A stretch of DNA of 14,519 bases from Leucogyrophana mollusca (taxonomy: Eukaryota > Basidiomycota > Agaricomycetes > Boletales): assembly GCA_021014945.1 (NCBI GenBank), contig MU266787.1, positions 1-14,519 on the forward strand, written 5' to 3'. The position numbers and the translations under genes are program-made. The notes beneath the pieces were generated by a model. The model saw nothing but the letters and a program-made list of their open reading frames with translations. It did no database searches and was not told the origin of the DNA. Positions 7,652-14,519 of this stretch are shown here, piece by piece (the stretch's first letter is position 1; every line of letters starts with the position of its first letter).

Positions 7652-9250
7652 TGGAAATCAAGATAATAATCCCCGTACGTCTGGAAGTAAGGACTCCCAT
7701 ACGCCTGTTCGTATCCGCCATACGACGCTGCGGGTGTGTGGGCAACGAGTTGCGCTGGCGGGTATTGCGGCGTGGGGTACTGTGGAATAGTGCTAACCAA
7801 CTGGACCGGTGTTCCTGGTGTAGTGTTGGATTGCAAGGTGCGAGTTACGAGGGCTGAGACGATGTTACGCCATTTAGTCTCTTGCGCGGGGACACTTGTA
7901 TTGGTGCAGTCTGGAGCGTGGTGAGTGGGTGTGCTGACGATGCCGCATCGGAAACATTCTCTTGAACCTAGGGCCGCAGTTCCAGGTTTCAGAGGATATG
8001 GGCGGTCAGTGCTTGGCGTTGCGTCCATTCCGAATTGCGTATGCCAGTCCTAAACTTGTTTGTTATACGCTTGTCGTCCCGCTTCAGTGTCTGGATGGTG
8101 TATTAGCGTGGAGTACTGGGCTGCTACACGAAGACGGTCGGTTGCGTTAACGCGACTATTAGGTGATGGCATTTGCGGATACTGGCCGCCCCGGAAACTG
8201 TAGAACAAGTTTGCCTGGCTCATGGGCGTAGTCCTTCCCAGCGTGAAGGGGTTCTGCCCAACCGGTGTCTGCGGTGTAGCGGGGTATGCCTGCATTTGGG
8301 GCTGGGGTAGGGCGGCTTGCGGCTGCTGAGCCATTGGGATTGTCGTCTGTTGGACAAACTGGTTTGGCGGTAATGGTGGACGTGGTAACGGACGGTACGT
8401 TGGCACAGGTGCAAAGGCCTGGTTCACTAATTGCGGCGTCGAGGCCTGCTGACGAACGTTTGCCTGTAGCGATGCTGACTGCAATTGATCTTTTATACGC
8501 TCGACTTCCTCCCGAAGGGCTCTGTCTGACGCAGCGCGTTCCTTCACGCGATTCAATTGAGCCGTAGGGACACGATTAACATCCGCAAGAAAGTCGGCCC
8601 ATGTGTTGTACTGCTCAGTCAGCTGGTCACGAAGAATGTAAGGCACAGTCGACAGCACAGCATCAAGATGTTGGCAGTTATTGTCGCCAAACCCTTGCGC
8701 GAGCCTGGAGACCTGGCAAGCCCAACGTACGTGGCCCCAGTCTTGCCTGTGCTCATCTTCAATCATAGCACCGATGTCATCCTCTTTGAGGATTATCGCG
8801 CGTAGGCGTTCTCGCTGTTGTGCAACCGATAGCTGAACAGCAACAGGAGGCAGCCAACGAACATTAAATGCGAGCATAAATGCCTCCCAGGTAGCCTTCT
8901 GGGCTGCATCGAGTCCATTGAACCACGTCTCACCTGCGCTGCCTGCGGCACACTGCAGCCCGAAGCATACAATCTTTTCCGCCGCTGTCCAGGTGTTGGG
9001 GAGACCGAGCTGGAACTGTCTGACCCAGTCAGCTGGTTCTTCCCCCCGGAAGGACGGCTGCGCAGGGATAACCAACATGCTTGCAGGTTGAGGCGTTGCA
9101 ATTGACGGGGGAGCTGGGGGTTGAACGGTGGTGTTGGGAGGGCGCTGAGTTCCCTGTGACGAGCGGGTGCGCCGTAGGTGTCTTAGATTATTAGCAAGGG
9201 TAGTATTAGAAGTGGTGTGAGGGGAAGCGATGTCGAACAGAGAAGACGAA

Positions 9251-9276
9251 GACGAGCGTCGGTGACGAGCGTCGGT
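9251..9276. repeat. 13-bp perfect tandem duplication within gag
   Basis: GACGAGCGTCGGT occurs twice in a row (9251-9263 and 9264-9276). Thirteen is not a multiple of three, and the frame change equals the difference between the readable N-terminal and capsid frames, so this is a likely gag-breaking lesion. Confidence 0.85.
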
Positions 9277-9379
9277 GACTTCCGGCAGAAGACGACGCAA
9301 AAATAGTATCAACGTTGGGTTGACGCTCAATGTTGCGAATACGCGCGACGTCGTCGATGCTGAAGGCCGTGGTGAAAAA

Positions 9380-9395
9380 CCCGTTCTTGTCACCA
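9380..9395 (-). promoter_or_regulatory. Candidate primer-binding site of gypsy-1
   Basis: On minus, TGGTGACAAGAACGGG starts 2 nt after the end of the 5' LTR. The leading TGG would pair with a tRNA CCA end. I could not assign the tRNA. Confidence 0.55.
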
Positions 9396-9397
9396 GG

Positions 9398-9599
9398 TGG
9401 AGTGGTGCCCAAAGGCCTCAACGCTGTCTGTACTCGTGGTTGATTGTGTAGTCTACTTGTGTACATCATGGACATGTTTGTCTCTCCGGCGTCCTCCAGC
9501 TTAGTCATCTGGCACCTCAGGTCCCTCTCGACCACCCTCGACTATGTCCAGAACCCCTCTGAACCCTAACCTCAGGCCCCGCCAGGTCTAACCACCACA
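9398..9599 (-). repeat. 5' LTR of gypsy-1 (202 bp)
   Basis: A direct repeat of 3414-3615, with 200 of 202 bases the same. Read on minus it begins TGTGGTGGTT and ends CACTCCA. One of the two differences (9498, A here and G at 3514) is a CpG to CpA type change. It is short for a gypsy LTR, and the gag frame is open through most of it. Confidence 0.95.
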
Positions 9600-9603
9600 A
9601 CGG
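9600..9603. repeat. Target-site duplication of gypsy-1, right copy
   Basis: ACGG directly after the LTR; it matches 3410-3413. Confidence 0.75.
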
Positions 9604-10714
9604 TTAGTGGTTCAGACAAATACCAACTGCTAATAATGTGGTTGTTCGTTGGTGGCCTCAAAAAGTATGAGTTTTTATAAGCATCTGGGTCTGTGGTGTG
9701 TTGTATGGCAAGGAAGAGGTGCATACTTGGAAAATCAACATGAGTGAATTTGCTAGAGCGCTGACGTCTAGCAGAACACTAATAACTGGGTAGAACTCTC
9801 TCTGGTTCTCTCTCTTCAGACAGTTGGTCGAGTCCGTCTGCGAAGGATAACAATGGCAATCAAGATGCCTGCAGTCCTTAAGACTACTCTGTACAAAGGT
9901 ATGCTGGGCAAGGATACTTGCACAAGACTTCAGCCAAATGTTGCTACCTAACTTGCCGCGGCCACGTGGGCTATTTAAGCATACGCAAGGTTTCCACAGG
10001 CCTCATGCCTGCCAGAAAAGCAATAGATGGTTTGTGAACTGAAACTGTGTTGGATTCTCCCCTAGACAATGCCTTAAAACTTGGCTCAAGATGTTGCCCT
10101 GAGACTCTTGCTCAGTACGGAAACAACAACTCTGAAGAAAAGGAATAGGCAGTGTGTCAACCCGTGACAAACAAGCCTAAACAGCTCTCAACGTCGCCAG
10201 GCACGATGAGGAGATGCTCTTGAGGATGTGTAGAACATAACCAGCTAAGGTCTCTACAGCACTCAGATGAAGTTCCAATGAAGAGTGCTCAACATCGCTG
10301 ATGACAGTGAGCAGAGAGGTCATGACGTTGCCAGGTGCGATGACAGGACAGTGACAAGTGCCAGTCAGACTTACCATTGCTGTAGGACTCACTCAGTGGA
10401 CTATCAGTTCATTATTAGTGATCAGTTGGAGGTGACACTCCCTGTAATTGCAGGTGCTAAAGAGTTACAGGGGAGGATGTCTTTGGTGACTTCCCTGCTG
10501 GAGGATTTGGGAGAGAGAAGTTTGTGGGTTGAAAATCTCACTTTTTCCCTACTTGGACTGATCTGGGAGGTGATTTTGGGGTCAACTCAGGCCTCCTTAT
10601 ATACCTTTTGGGATAGGGGCTTTAAGGATATACCCTCCAGCACGGAGCGAGTCGAATATGACCCAAGCTCGACATATAACCAAAACCCTAGTAGAAAGTG
10701 ATAAGAGTGAAGTC
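9604..10714. other. Unassigned stretch between the two gypsy elements
   Basis: About 1.1 kb without a recognisable gene. A plus reading of 138 codons (10285-10701) has no motif I know. Visible bits: a CT-rich tract near 9796-9822; a near-repeat, acgtcgccaggcacgatga (about 10189-10207) and acgttgccaggtgcgatga (about 10324-10342), differing only by transitions; and a TATA-like TATATAAGG on minus near 10600. This may be older LTR or repeat DNA, but I cannot place it. Confidence 0.35.
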
Positions 10715-11049
10715 TGTTCCTCTGGCGGGGTGCCTAGGGAACTATGAATGAGTTGAGGATAAAATCCAAGAGAAATCGATTGAGTTCCTTGGTTGTATAT
10801 TCAAGGTTTATATATGTTACATAGTATGTACTTGTTTGAGTTTGTATGTACAAGTAGACAGTCCGGAGATTAAGTATGGAATGTACTAGAAGATGGGAGA
10901 AGCATAGGCATGAGATACATGTGATTGTTACTGGGTAAGGTAAGTAGCCGAGTGCCGGTCATGTGATATGGATATAAATACTGGTAGCTAAGTCCATGTG
11001 CTATGTATGTATAAGAGAAAAGAAAAGTAAAAATAAGTGTTCTGTAACA
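10715..11049 (-). repeat. Probable 3' LTR of gypsy-2 (about 335 bp)
   Basis: The internal edge is firm: on minus a G-run (GACGGGGGG, 11061-11053) is followed by TAG and then TGTTACAGAACAC from 11049. The outer edge is inferred at TGTT (plus 10715), giving TGTT...AACA ends. A TATA box (TATATAAACC on minus, about 10814-10805) lies in a sensible place. The partner LTR is outside the window, so the outer edge is unconfirmed. Confidence 0.6.
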
Positions 11050-11052
11050 CTA

Positions 11053-11061
11053 CCCCCCGTC
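11053..11061 (-). promoter_or_regulatory. Polypurine tract of gypsy-2
   Basis: GACGGGGGG on minus, 3 nt before the LTR start TGTTACAG and downstream of the pol stop. This is the standard place for the plus-strand primer. Confidence 0.6.
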
Positions 11062-11150
11062 TATGGTTTGACTTCCAGGCGAGACCAAATAGGACGAGAC
11101 TCCGTTAGACTGTCAGGTGCAGCTTTGAACATTGAGGCAAAGAGCTCAGT

Positions 11151-12584
11151 TTAGATCCCCTGTAGTTTTCGTGGGGCGGATGAGCGGGCTTGGTAGAAGT
11201 CATGTACCGCCTCCCGGGCGTTTTTTAGGTGGGATTCAGGTTCCCACGTACGATCTTCCTCGCCGTAGCCCTTCCATTGGACAAGAAATTCTAGCTTGCC
11301 ACATTTCAATCTCAAGTCTACTACCTGTTTGACTTCGTGCTCTTCGTGTCCCTCATCAGATATAACGACTGGTCCCGGCCGATCTACGAGTTGACCCGGT
11401 TGTGCCCCTTTGTAGGGTTTAACACGAGTAATATTTACAGTTGGTGTTACCCGCATGTGCTTTGGTAACTTTAAAAGCACTGCATTAGGTTTAACCTCAA
11501 GTATTGTATAAAGGCCCAGCCACTTCTCTGTTAATTTACGTGAGGGTCAATTTGCAACTTTGAGGTGCTCGGAGGAGAGCCAGACTAGGTCGCCCACTTG
11601 GTACTCTGGTGTGTCAGACCTGTGCTGATCTGCTGACTCTTTCATCCTCTTGGCTGCACGCCCCAATGCCGATTTGGTAGCCTCTAGCACTGTCTCCATG
11701 TCTCTAGCCGTTCCAGTAGCCATTTTGTTCTTTAAATTAAGAGGTTCTATTCCCATCCTGTGGATATAAGACCGTGTGACAGTGAAAGGGGCCTGGCCAG
11801 TGGCGGAATATTGTTTTATGTTATATGAGAATTGTGCCATTTTTAGCCAGGATGCCCAATCATTCTGTCAGTCATTAATAAATATCTGGAGGTATTGCTG
11901 AACTTCCTGGTTCATGCATTCCATTTGGCCATCCATTTGAGGATGGAAGGCTGTGGATAATTTAGATTTAATGTTCAGCATTTTGAGGAGTTCCTGCATA
12001 AATTGACTAGCAAATTGTGGGCCTCTATTGGATATAACCGTTTGGGGAAGACCATGTATGGTACAGACATTGTCTCTGTACAGCTCTGCTGTTCCCTTTG
12101 CAGTTACGGTCTTGTTGGTAGGAATAAATATGGCTTCTTTGGAGAAACGGTCTACTACTACGAAGATCGAATCAAACCCATTGGATTCAGGGAGATCTGT
12201 GGTAAAGTCCATGGAGATGTCCTGCCAGGGACCCTCGGGTATTGGGTTGGGTATAAGTTTGCCCACTGGTGGCTTCGTGCTACCTTTCCCTTTTTGGCAT
12301 CTTTGGAAATGAACTACGCAGTCCTGTACGTCTTTTGACTGTTTAGGCCAATAGTAGTGCCTTGCGACTAGCTCGTGTGTTCTCTGCCAACCCAGATGTC
12401 CTGCAGTGGGTGTGTCATGGTGCCTTTCTATAACCAGAGTGCGTAGTCCCCCAGGGACATACACTTTATCCTCCTTCCAATATACTCCTTCTTCCTTCAA
12501 CTCTTCTTGCTCCTTTTCCTCAACTTCTTCTTTCCTGATCCTATCTACTAAATCCATGTCTTGTCCTATAAATACTGTTTTTAT
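11151..12584 (-). pseudogene. Gypsy-2 integrase and chromodomain, broken by two TGA stops
   Basis: One reading frame on minus, interrupted by TGA at 11868-11870 and 11547-11549. In order: HHDTPTAGHLGWQRTHELVA (zinc-finger histidines), VVHFQRCQKGK where the usual CxxC is FxxC, SMDFTTDLP (first catalytic Asp), VISNRGPQFAS (second catalytic Asp replaced by Asn), GQMECMNQEV (Glu kept, 35 residues after the Asn), AQFSYNIKQYSATGQAPF, the EYQVGDLVWL block, LGLYTILEVKP, and a chromodomain LEFLVQWKGYGEEDRTWEPE (about 11190-11330). Its first aromatic-cage position appears as His (HEVKQVV), while the W and Y of QWKGY remain. Both stops sit where Arg is expected (NDR-QNDW and NR-PSRKL). With the D to N change and the lost Cys it cannot be active. 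Confidence 0.85.
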
Positions 12585-12609
12585 GTTTGTTTTTTTTTGT
12601 TTTTTTTTT
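12585..12609 (-). repeat. A-rich 3' tail of the LINE
   Basis: Two T-runs on plus separated by single G bases (minus A-runs split by C), directly at the boundary with gypsy-2 integrase coding. No target-site duplication could be paired, since the far end is not identified. Confidence 0.7.
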
Positions 12610-13181
12610 GGAATCCATTCATGTCTCTTTGGGGTACATACGTCCCTATGTAAGACACTACTTAACTAGCCTACGAGTGGGGGCCCCTATGCCCCCAGTC
12701 AACCGTCTCCTCCATTTGTGTGAGTGCCCGGATGTGAGGACTTTGCCCCCACCCGTCCGCCGTTCCCGCCGGCTGTTTTAAACACACCAAATGATCAAGG
12801 GTGAGGTGGCTGAATGATATCGAATGTGTATGAAGTGGTGTACCGCGCGTTTGTTGTGTCCCGTCAAGTACCCGCCGCTCGCGCGAGCGTGTACGAAGGG
12901 GAAAGGGGGAGTAGCGTATGTGATGTGGAATCTTATGGGTCAATGGGGTTGCCGTCCTTGAAGCGGCGACATGGCGTGGCGTCATGAACTTGTAGCGTGA
13001 GTTCCATGGTCCCTTCCTCCTCGTTCCTACTACCCTAGGTTCCGTGTGTACCGTCTTATCCTCCTCCTGGTCCGCGTCCGAGTGTGCATCTCGTCCGACC
13101 TACCCCCTCCGTGTCCGGGTGTATATCATTAGTTATTAGTGTTGGTTTAGTGTAAGTATGGTGTGACCTGATAGGGAATGA
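12610..13181 (-). other. 3' UTR of the LINE
   Basis: About 570 bp between the ORF stop and the tail, with no coding motif. Near its end is a 7-bp perfect hairpin, TGGGGGC (12678-12684) and GCCCCCA (12691-12697), loop CCCTAT. LINE RTs often recognise 3' end structures, so this is a candidate. The rest is pyrimidine-rich and CpG-rich on plus. Confidence 0.5.
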
Positions 13182-14420
13182 TCAGTTATTCTTGGGCATT
13201 CGTAATTTGACTTCACCGAAGGTTGATTTGAATCGTCCCGTGGCATTGATGTAGTCGAGCAGCGCTGGTATGGCGTCCGCTTTCGAGAGCATGTATGAAA
13301 TGGATAGCGCGTTGCAACGGAGTGTGGTGCTCAGGCGGTGCCATTCTCGTACGTATTGTGGGCAGTCGAAGAAATAATGATGTATCGTTTCGTCTACGCC
13401 GGGGCAGATAGGGCAGTGCGGAGAGTCAACAGCTTTAATGCGATGTAGATGATAATGGAGGGGGAGATGGCCAGTGCGTAGTTGGATGAGCAGGCCGGAT
13501 AGTCGTCGTGGGTGGGGACTGGTAACCTTCAGAAAGGACGCCAACGGGAGTTTCGGGTCTATGCGGTTGGTGCGCGCGTATCGCGGTGATAGCTTCCATT
13601 GCTCGTCCCATTTCATTTTCATGTCCTTGGCGTGACTCTGCTTGAGCGCCGAGAGGCTGCTAGTGAGGCCCGTACGCAAATACAGCGGTAGGTCTCTGTT
13701 TGGGCTGCTGTTACGACGGCTTGTTGCGGCTAGTTTCGCTTGCTTGTCCGCCTCTTCATTGCCTGCGACCCCATCGTGTCCCGAGATCCAGCGGATCGTG
13801 ATGTCCATATCTTCGCCGTATTTCCTATCTAGTATTCCCATCTGTTTATGAAAGTAATCGAGTAGGTGGCGACCTGATTTCAGGAGCATGTTCTCACCGG
13901 ATTGGATAGCCGCTTGGTTGTCTACGAGTATCGACGCAGGGAAGGGTGGGTCTTGTTCTGTGTGAAGGAGGTGGGCAGCGAGAATAAGACCCACTACCTC
14001 TGCTTCGTAGACTGTGTGGTCCGTAGCTTTTCCTAGGTGGTAGCGTAGATGTCGGGGGTTTTGTCCTACCCGATAAAGAACCGCTGCGGCGCCAACCTTA
14101 CCCCCGTGACTCGAGCCATCTGAAAATATTTGAATCGTATCAGCAAGGTTCGTCTGTTCTGCTATGGCTACTTCTCGTGTGGGAGCTATGCGAGTATGGT
14201 ACAGTTTGTCGGCCGCAGGCGAACATTTTGTTGGGTCTAGGGTTTCAATGGCGTCAGTGTCGATCTCTAAGGAGTGGATTAAGTAATGAAGGGAGCTGCG
14301 ATGACGCTTCACGTCTCGTTTTTCAGCGCGTCTGATAAGTTTGTACATAGGGTGTGATTCCGGTGATGCGCTCGCGGGCGGGCCTAGAGGCAAAACCCAA
14401 AACCTAAAGAACAAAACAAA
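13182..14420 (-). CDS. LINE ORF2 C-terminus: RNase H and CCHC zinc finger
   Basis: An open frame of about 412 codons on minus without internal stops. Family similarity begins around PPASASPESHPMYKL; the first ATG is at 14348-14346, but this is the tail of a larger polyprotein, so no true start is claimed. The N-terminal 90 residues (RRAEKRDVKRHRSSLHYL) match the linker after RT in fungal LINEs. RNase H: D102 (FSDGSS), E140 (VYEAE), D168 (LVDNQAA), D226 (NEEADKQAK), all four metal-binding acids kept. The C-terminal finger C337, C340, H348/H349, C354 (HCPICPG...HHYFFDC) is the RT zinc-binding type. In the LINE the domain removes RNA from the cDNA hybrid. Intactness suggests a young insertion. 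A stand-alone RNase H gene is a less likely alternative. Confidence 0.82.
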   Translation of the reverse strand, partial: FVLFFRFWVLPLGPPASASPESHPMYKLIRRAEKRDVKRHRSSLHYLIHSLEIDTDAIETLDPTKCSPAADKLYHTRIAPTREVAIAEQTNLADTIQIFSDGSSHGGKVGAAAVLYRVGQNPRHLRYHLGKATDHTVYEAEVVGLILAAHLLHTEQDPPFPASILVDNQAAIQSGENMLLKSGRHLLDYFHKQMGILDRKYGEDMDITIRWISGHDGVAGNEEADKQAKLAATSRRNSSPNRDLPLYLRTGLTSSLSALKQSHAKDMKMKWDEQWKLSPRYARTNRIDPKLPLASFLKVTSPHPRRLSGLLIQLRTGHLPLHYHLHRIKAVDSPHCPICPGVDETIHHYFFDCPQYVREWHRLSTTLRCNALSISYMLSKADAIPALLDYINATGRFKSTFGEVKLRMPKNN

Positions 14421-14423
14421 CAA

Positions 14424-14519
14424 GCAATCGGTCTGCTAGTGCGAGACTGTGTGACGCCGCGACCTTGCGAGTGAGTGCGAGCGGTCGGCGAGCGAGTCTG
14501 TTTACTGAGCTGTGGGGCT
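14424..14519. other. Window edge upstream of the LINE fragment
   Basis: CpG-rich, with repeated GCGAG/GAGTG words. No readable RT or gypsy sequence in any minus frame. It could be LINE 5' DNA, a promoter, or host flank. Confidence 0.3.

Larger units (their letters stand above)
6299..7657 (-). pseudogene. Gypsy-1 pol, 5' part: Ser-rich linker and aspartic protease
   Basis: This frame starts after a TGA at 7660-7658 and overlaps the end of gag, so it is reached by -1 frameshifting. The first 190 or so residues are low-complexity, rich in Ser, Ala, Val and Asp. Then comes the retropepsin-like region: FHVNIDDGAMINAIDSNAF (DDGA in place of the usual DSGA/DTGA), RMADGSTVPSKGIW (flap-like region), and LWSLLIGKPLLELIHAVHDY (the ILG-type motif). 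An in-frame TAG at 6788-6790 splits the protease between flap and LLIGKP. The frame is identical on both sides, so this is a point nonsense change or a read-through site. Beyond it the frame stays open to 6299, but homology passes to another frame near 6400-6440. The protein would process Gag-Pol in the virus-like particle. Confidence 0.8.
7624..9508 (-). pseudogene. Gypsy-1 gag (capsid and zinc-knuckle nucleocapsid), broken
   Basis: Gag builds the virus-like particle. The capsid region is clear on minus: FRGEEPADWVRQFQLGL, ETWFNGLDAAQKATWEAFML, QQRERLRAIILKEDD, and a helical stretch ending RALREEVERIKDQLQSASLQ. A Gln/Pro-rich linker follows. Then, after an in-frame TAG (8050-8052), comes a zinc knuckle CFRCG...HHAPDC (about 7917-7967) and a Tyr/Gln/Pro-rich tail ending at TAG 7624-7626. 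The N-terminus reads in another frame (FSIDDVARIRNIERQPNVDT, about 9310-9370). The frames are separated by a perfect 13-bp tandem duplication at 9251-9276, whose size accounts exactly for the shift. The N-terminal frame is open back into the 5' LTR, with in-frame ATGs at 9508, 9475, 9469 and 9466, so initiation inside the LTR is possible. I chose 9508 as the outermost ATG, not as a proven start. Confidence 0.82.
3410..9603 (-). mobile_element. Gypsy-1: LTR-to-LTR Ty3/gypsy retrotransposon, internally deleted
   Basis: The element spans 3414-9599 (6186 bp) and is flanked by ACGG direct repeats at 3410-3413 and 9600-9603. Its two 202-bp LTRs differ at only 2 positions. On minus the order is 5' LTR, PBS, gag with zinc knuckle, frameshift signal, protease, RT fragment, RNase H tail, integrase, polypurine tract, 3' LTR. 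PR-RT-RH-IN order marks Metaviridae (gypsy). No chromodomain follows the integrase; instead there is an acidic tail. Coding is broken by a 13-bp duplication, two in-frame TAGs, one frameshift, and a deletion removing RT from after MPFGLTGA to the end of RNase H. The DNA is CpG-rich, unlike gypsy-2 and the transposase relics. The element cannot supply its own RT, so recent mobility, if real, needed help from a related copy. Confidence 0.93.
10715..12584 (-). mobile_element. Gypsy-2: chromodomain-bearing Ty3/gypsy element, 3' part, CpG-decayed
   Basis: On minus: integrase, chromodomain, stop at 11151-11153, polypurine tract, 3' LTR. The upstream RT, protease, gag and 5' LTR are absent from the window, because a LINE tail abuts the integrase N-terminal side at about 12585. 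Integrase followed by a chromodomain defines a chromovirus, whose insertion is thought to be guided by histone marks of silent chromatin. The sequence is CpG-poor, and its stops and several key substitutions fit CpG to TpG decay, so it is older than gypsy-1. Confidence 0.85.
12585..14420 (-). mobile_element. LINE (non-LTR retrotransposon), 3' part with A-rich tail
   Basis: On minus: the end of ORF2 (RNase H and CCHC finger, stop at 13182), about 570 bp of 3' UTR, and an A-rich tail of two A-runs split by C (12609-12585). After the tail gypsy-2 integrase sequence resumes in sensible frame, so the LINE appears to have inserted into gypsy-2. RT and endonuclease are not in the window. ORF homology fades around 14390-14420, which may be a 5' truncation, common for LINEs, but the 100 bp beyond it is CpG-rich and does not look like gypsy-2, so the 5' junction is unresolved. 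Confidence 0.75.

Noticed and set aside
9565..9572. Telomere-like TTAGGGTT in the LTR (minus strand)
   Set aside because: One unit only, part of the LTR in both copies; not a telomere tract.
9764..9830. Possible U5/leader of another LTR element (CT-rich tract then ATG at about 9853)
   Set aside because: No second copy, no PBS and no gag-like reading beyond a short peptide.
10285..10701. 138-codon plus ORF in the unassigned stretch
   Set aside because: Composition not protein-like in any way I can defend, no motif, next to repeat DNA.
12003..12338. Plus ORFs over the gypsy-2 integrase
   Set aside because: Shadows of the minus-strand integrase.
12671..12985. 104-codon minus ORF in the LINE 3' UTR
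   Set aside because: No motif and lies after the ORF2 stop; most likely UTR.

Overview
The window looks like transposon-dense DNA of a filamentous basidiomycete, most likely an agaricomycete (mushroom-type fungus). The reasons are the families present together (a KDZ transposase, a Harbinger/DDE_Tnp_4 transposase, Metaviridae/Ty3-gypsy LTR elements and a LINE with RNase H plus zinc-finger end), short GT-AG introns of about 46-52 bp, and no bacterial gene organisation. I see no intact host gene, tRNA, rRNA or CRISPR. The species cannot be read from the sequence.

Layout. 1-488: LTR-like DNA with a TATA box, abutting a broken Harbinger N-terminus on the minus strand (491-845). 1126-2140: decayed KDZ transposase on plus, with introns. 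It passes with no visible gap into the catalytic half of a Harbinger transposase on plus (2145-2945), making a chimeric relic. 2946-3409: no recognisable gene. 3414-9599: a complete LTR-to-LTR gypsy element on minus (gypsy-1), with 202-bp LTRs differing at 2 positions and an ACGG target duplication. 9604-10714: unassigned. 10715-12584: the 3' part of a second, chromodomain-bearing gypsy element on minus (gypsy-2), strongly CpG-decayed. 12585 to about 14420: 3' part of a LINE on minus with an A-rich tail abutting gypsy-2. 14424-14519: no gene recognised.

Gypsy-1 reads right to left: 5' LTR, PBS, gag (capsid, zinc knuckle), a textbook -1 frameshift signal (G GGA AAC, 6-nt spacer, 8-bp stem), protease, truncated RT, then RNase H tail plus integrase running 12 nt into the 3' LTR. 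Its coding region carries five separate defects: a 13-bp duplication, two in-frame TAG codons, a frameshift, and a deletion of most of RT-RNase H. The nearly identical LTRs nevertheless imply recent transposition, so it was plausibly moved in trans by a relative.

The most notable signals are the frameshift cassette, the contrast between dead coding sequence and young LTRs, the KDZ-Harbinger chimera, and the split between CpG-depleted relics (with CGA-to-TGA type stops) and CpG-rich younger DNA, including a CpG-rich patch inside the KDZ relic.
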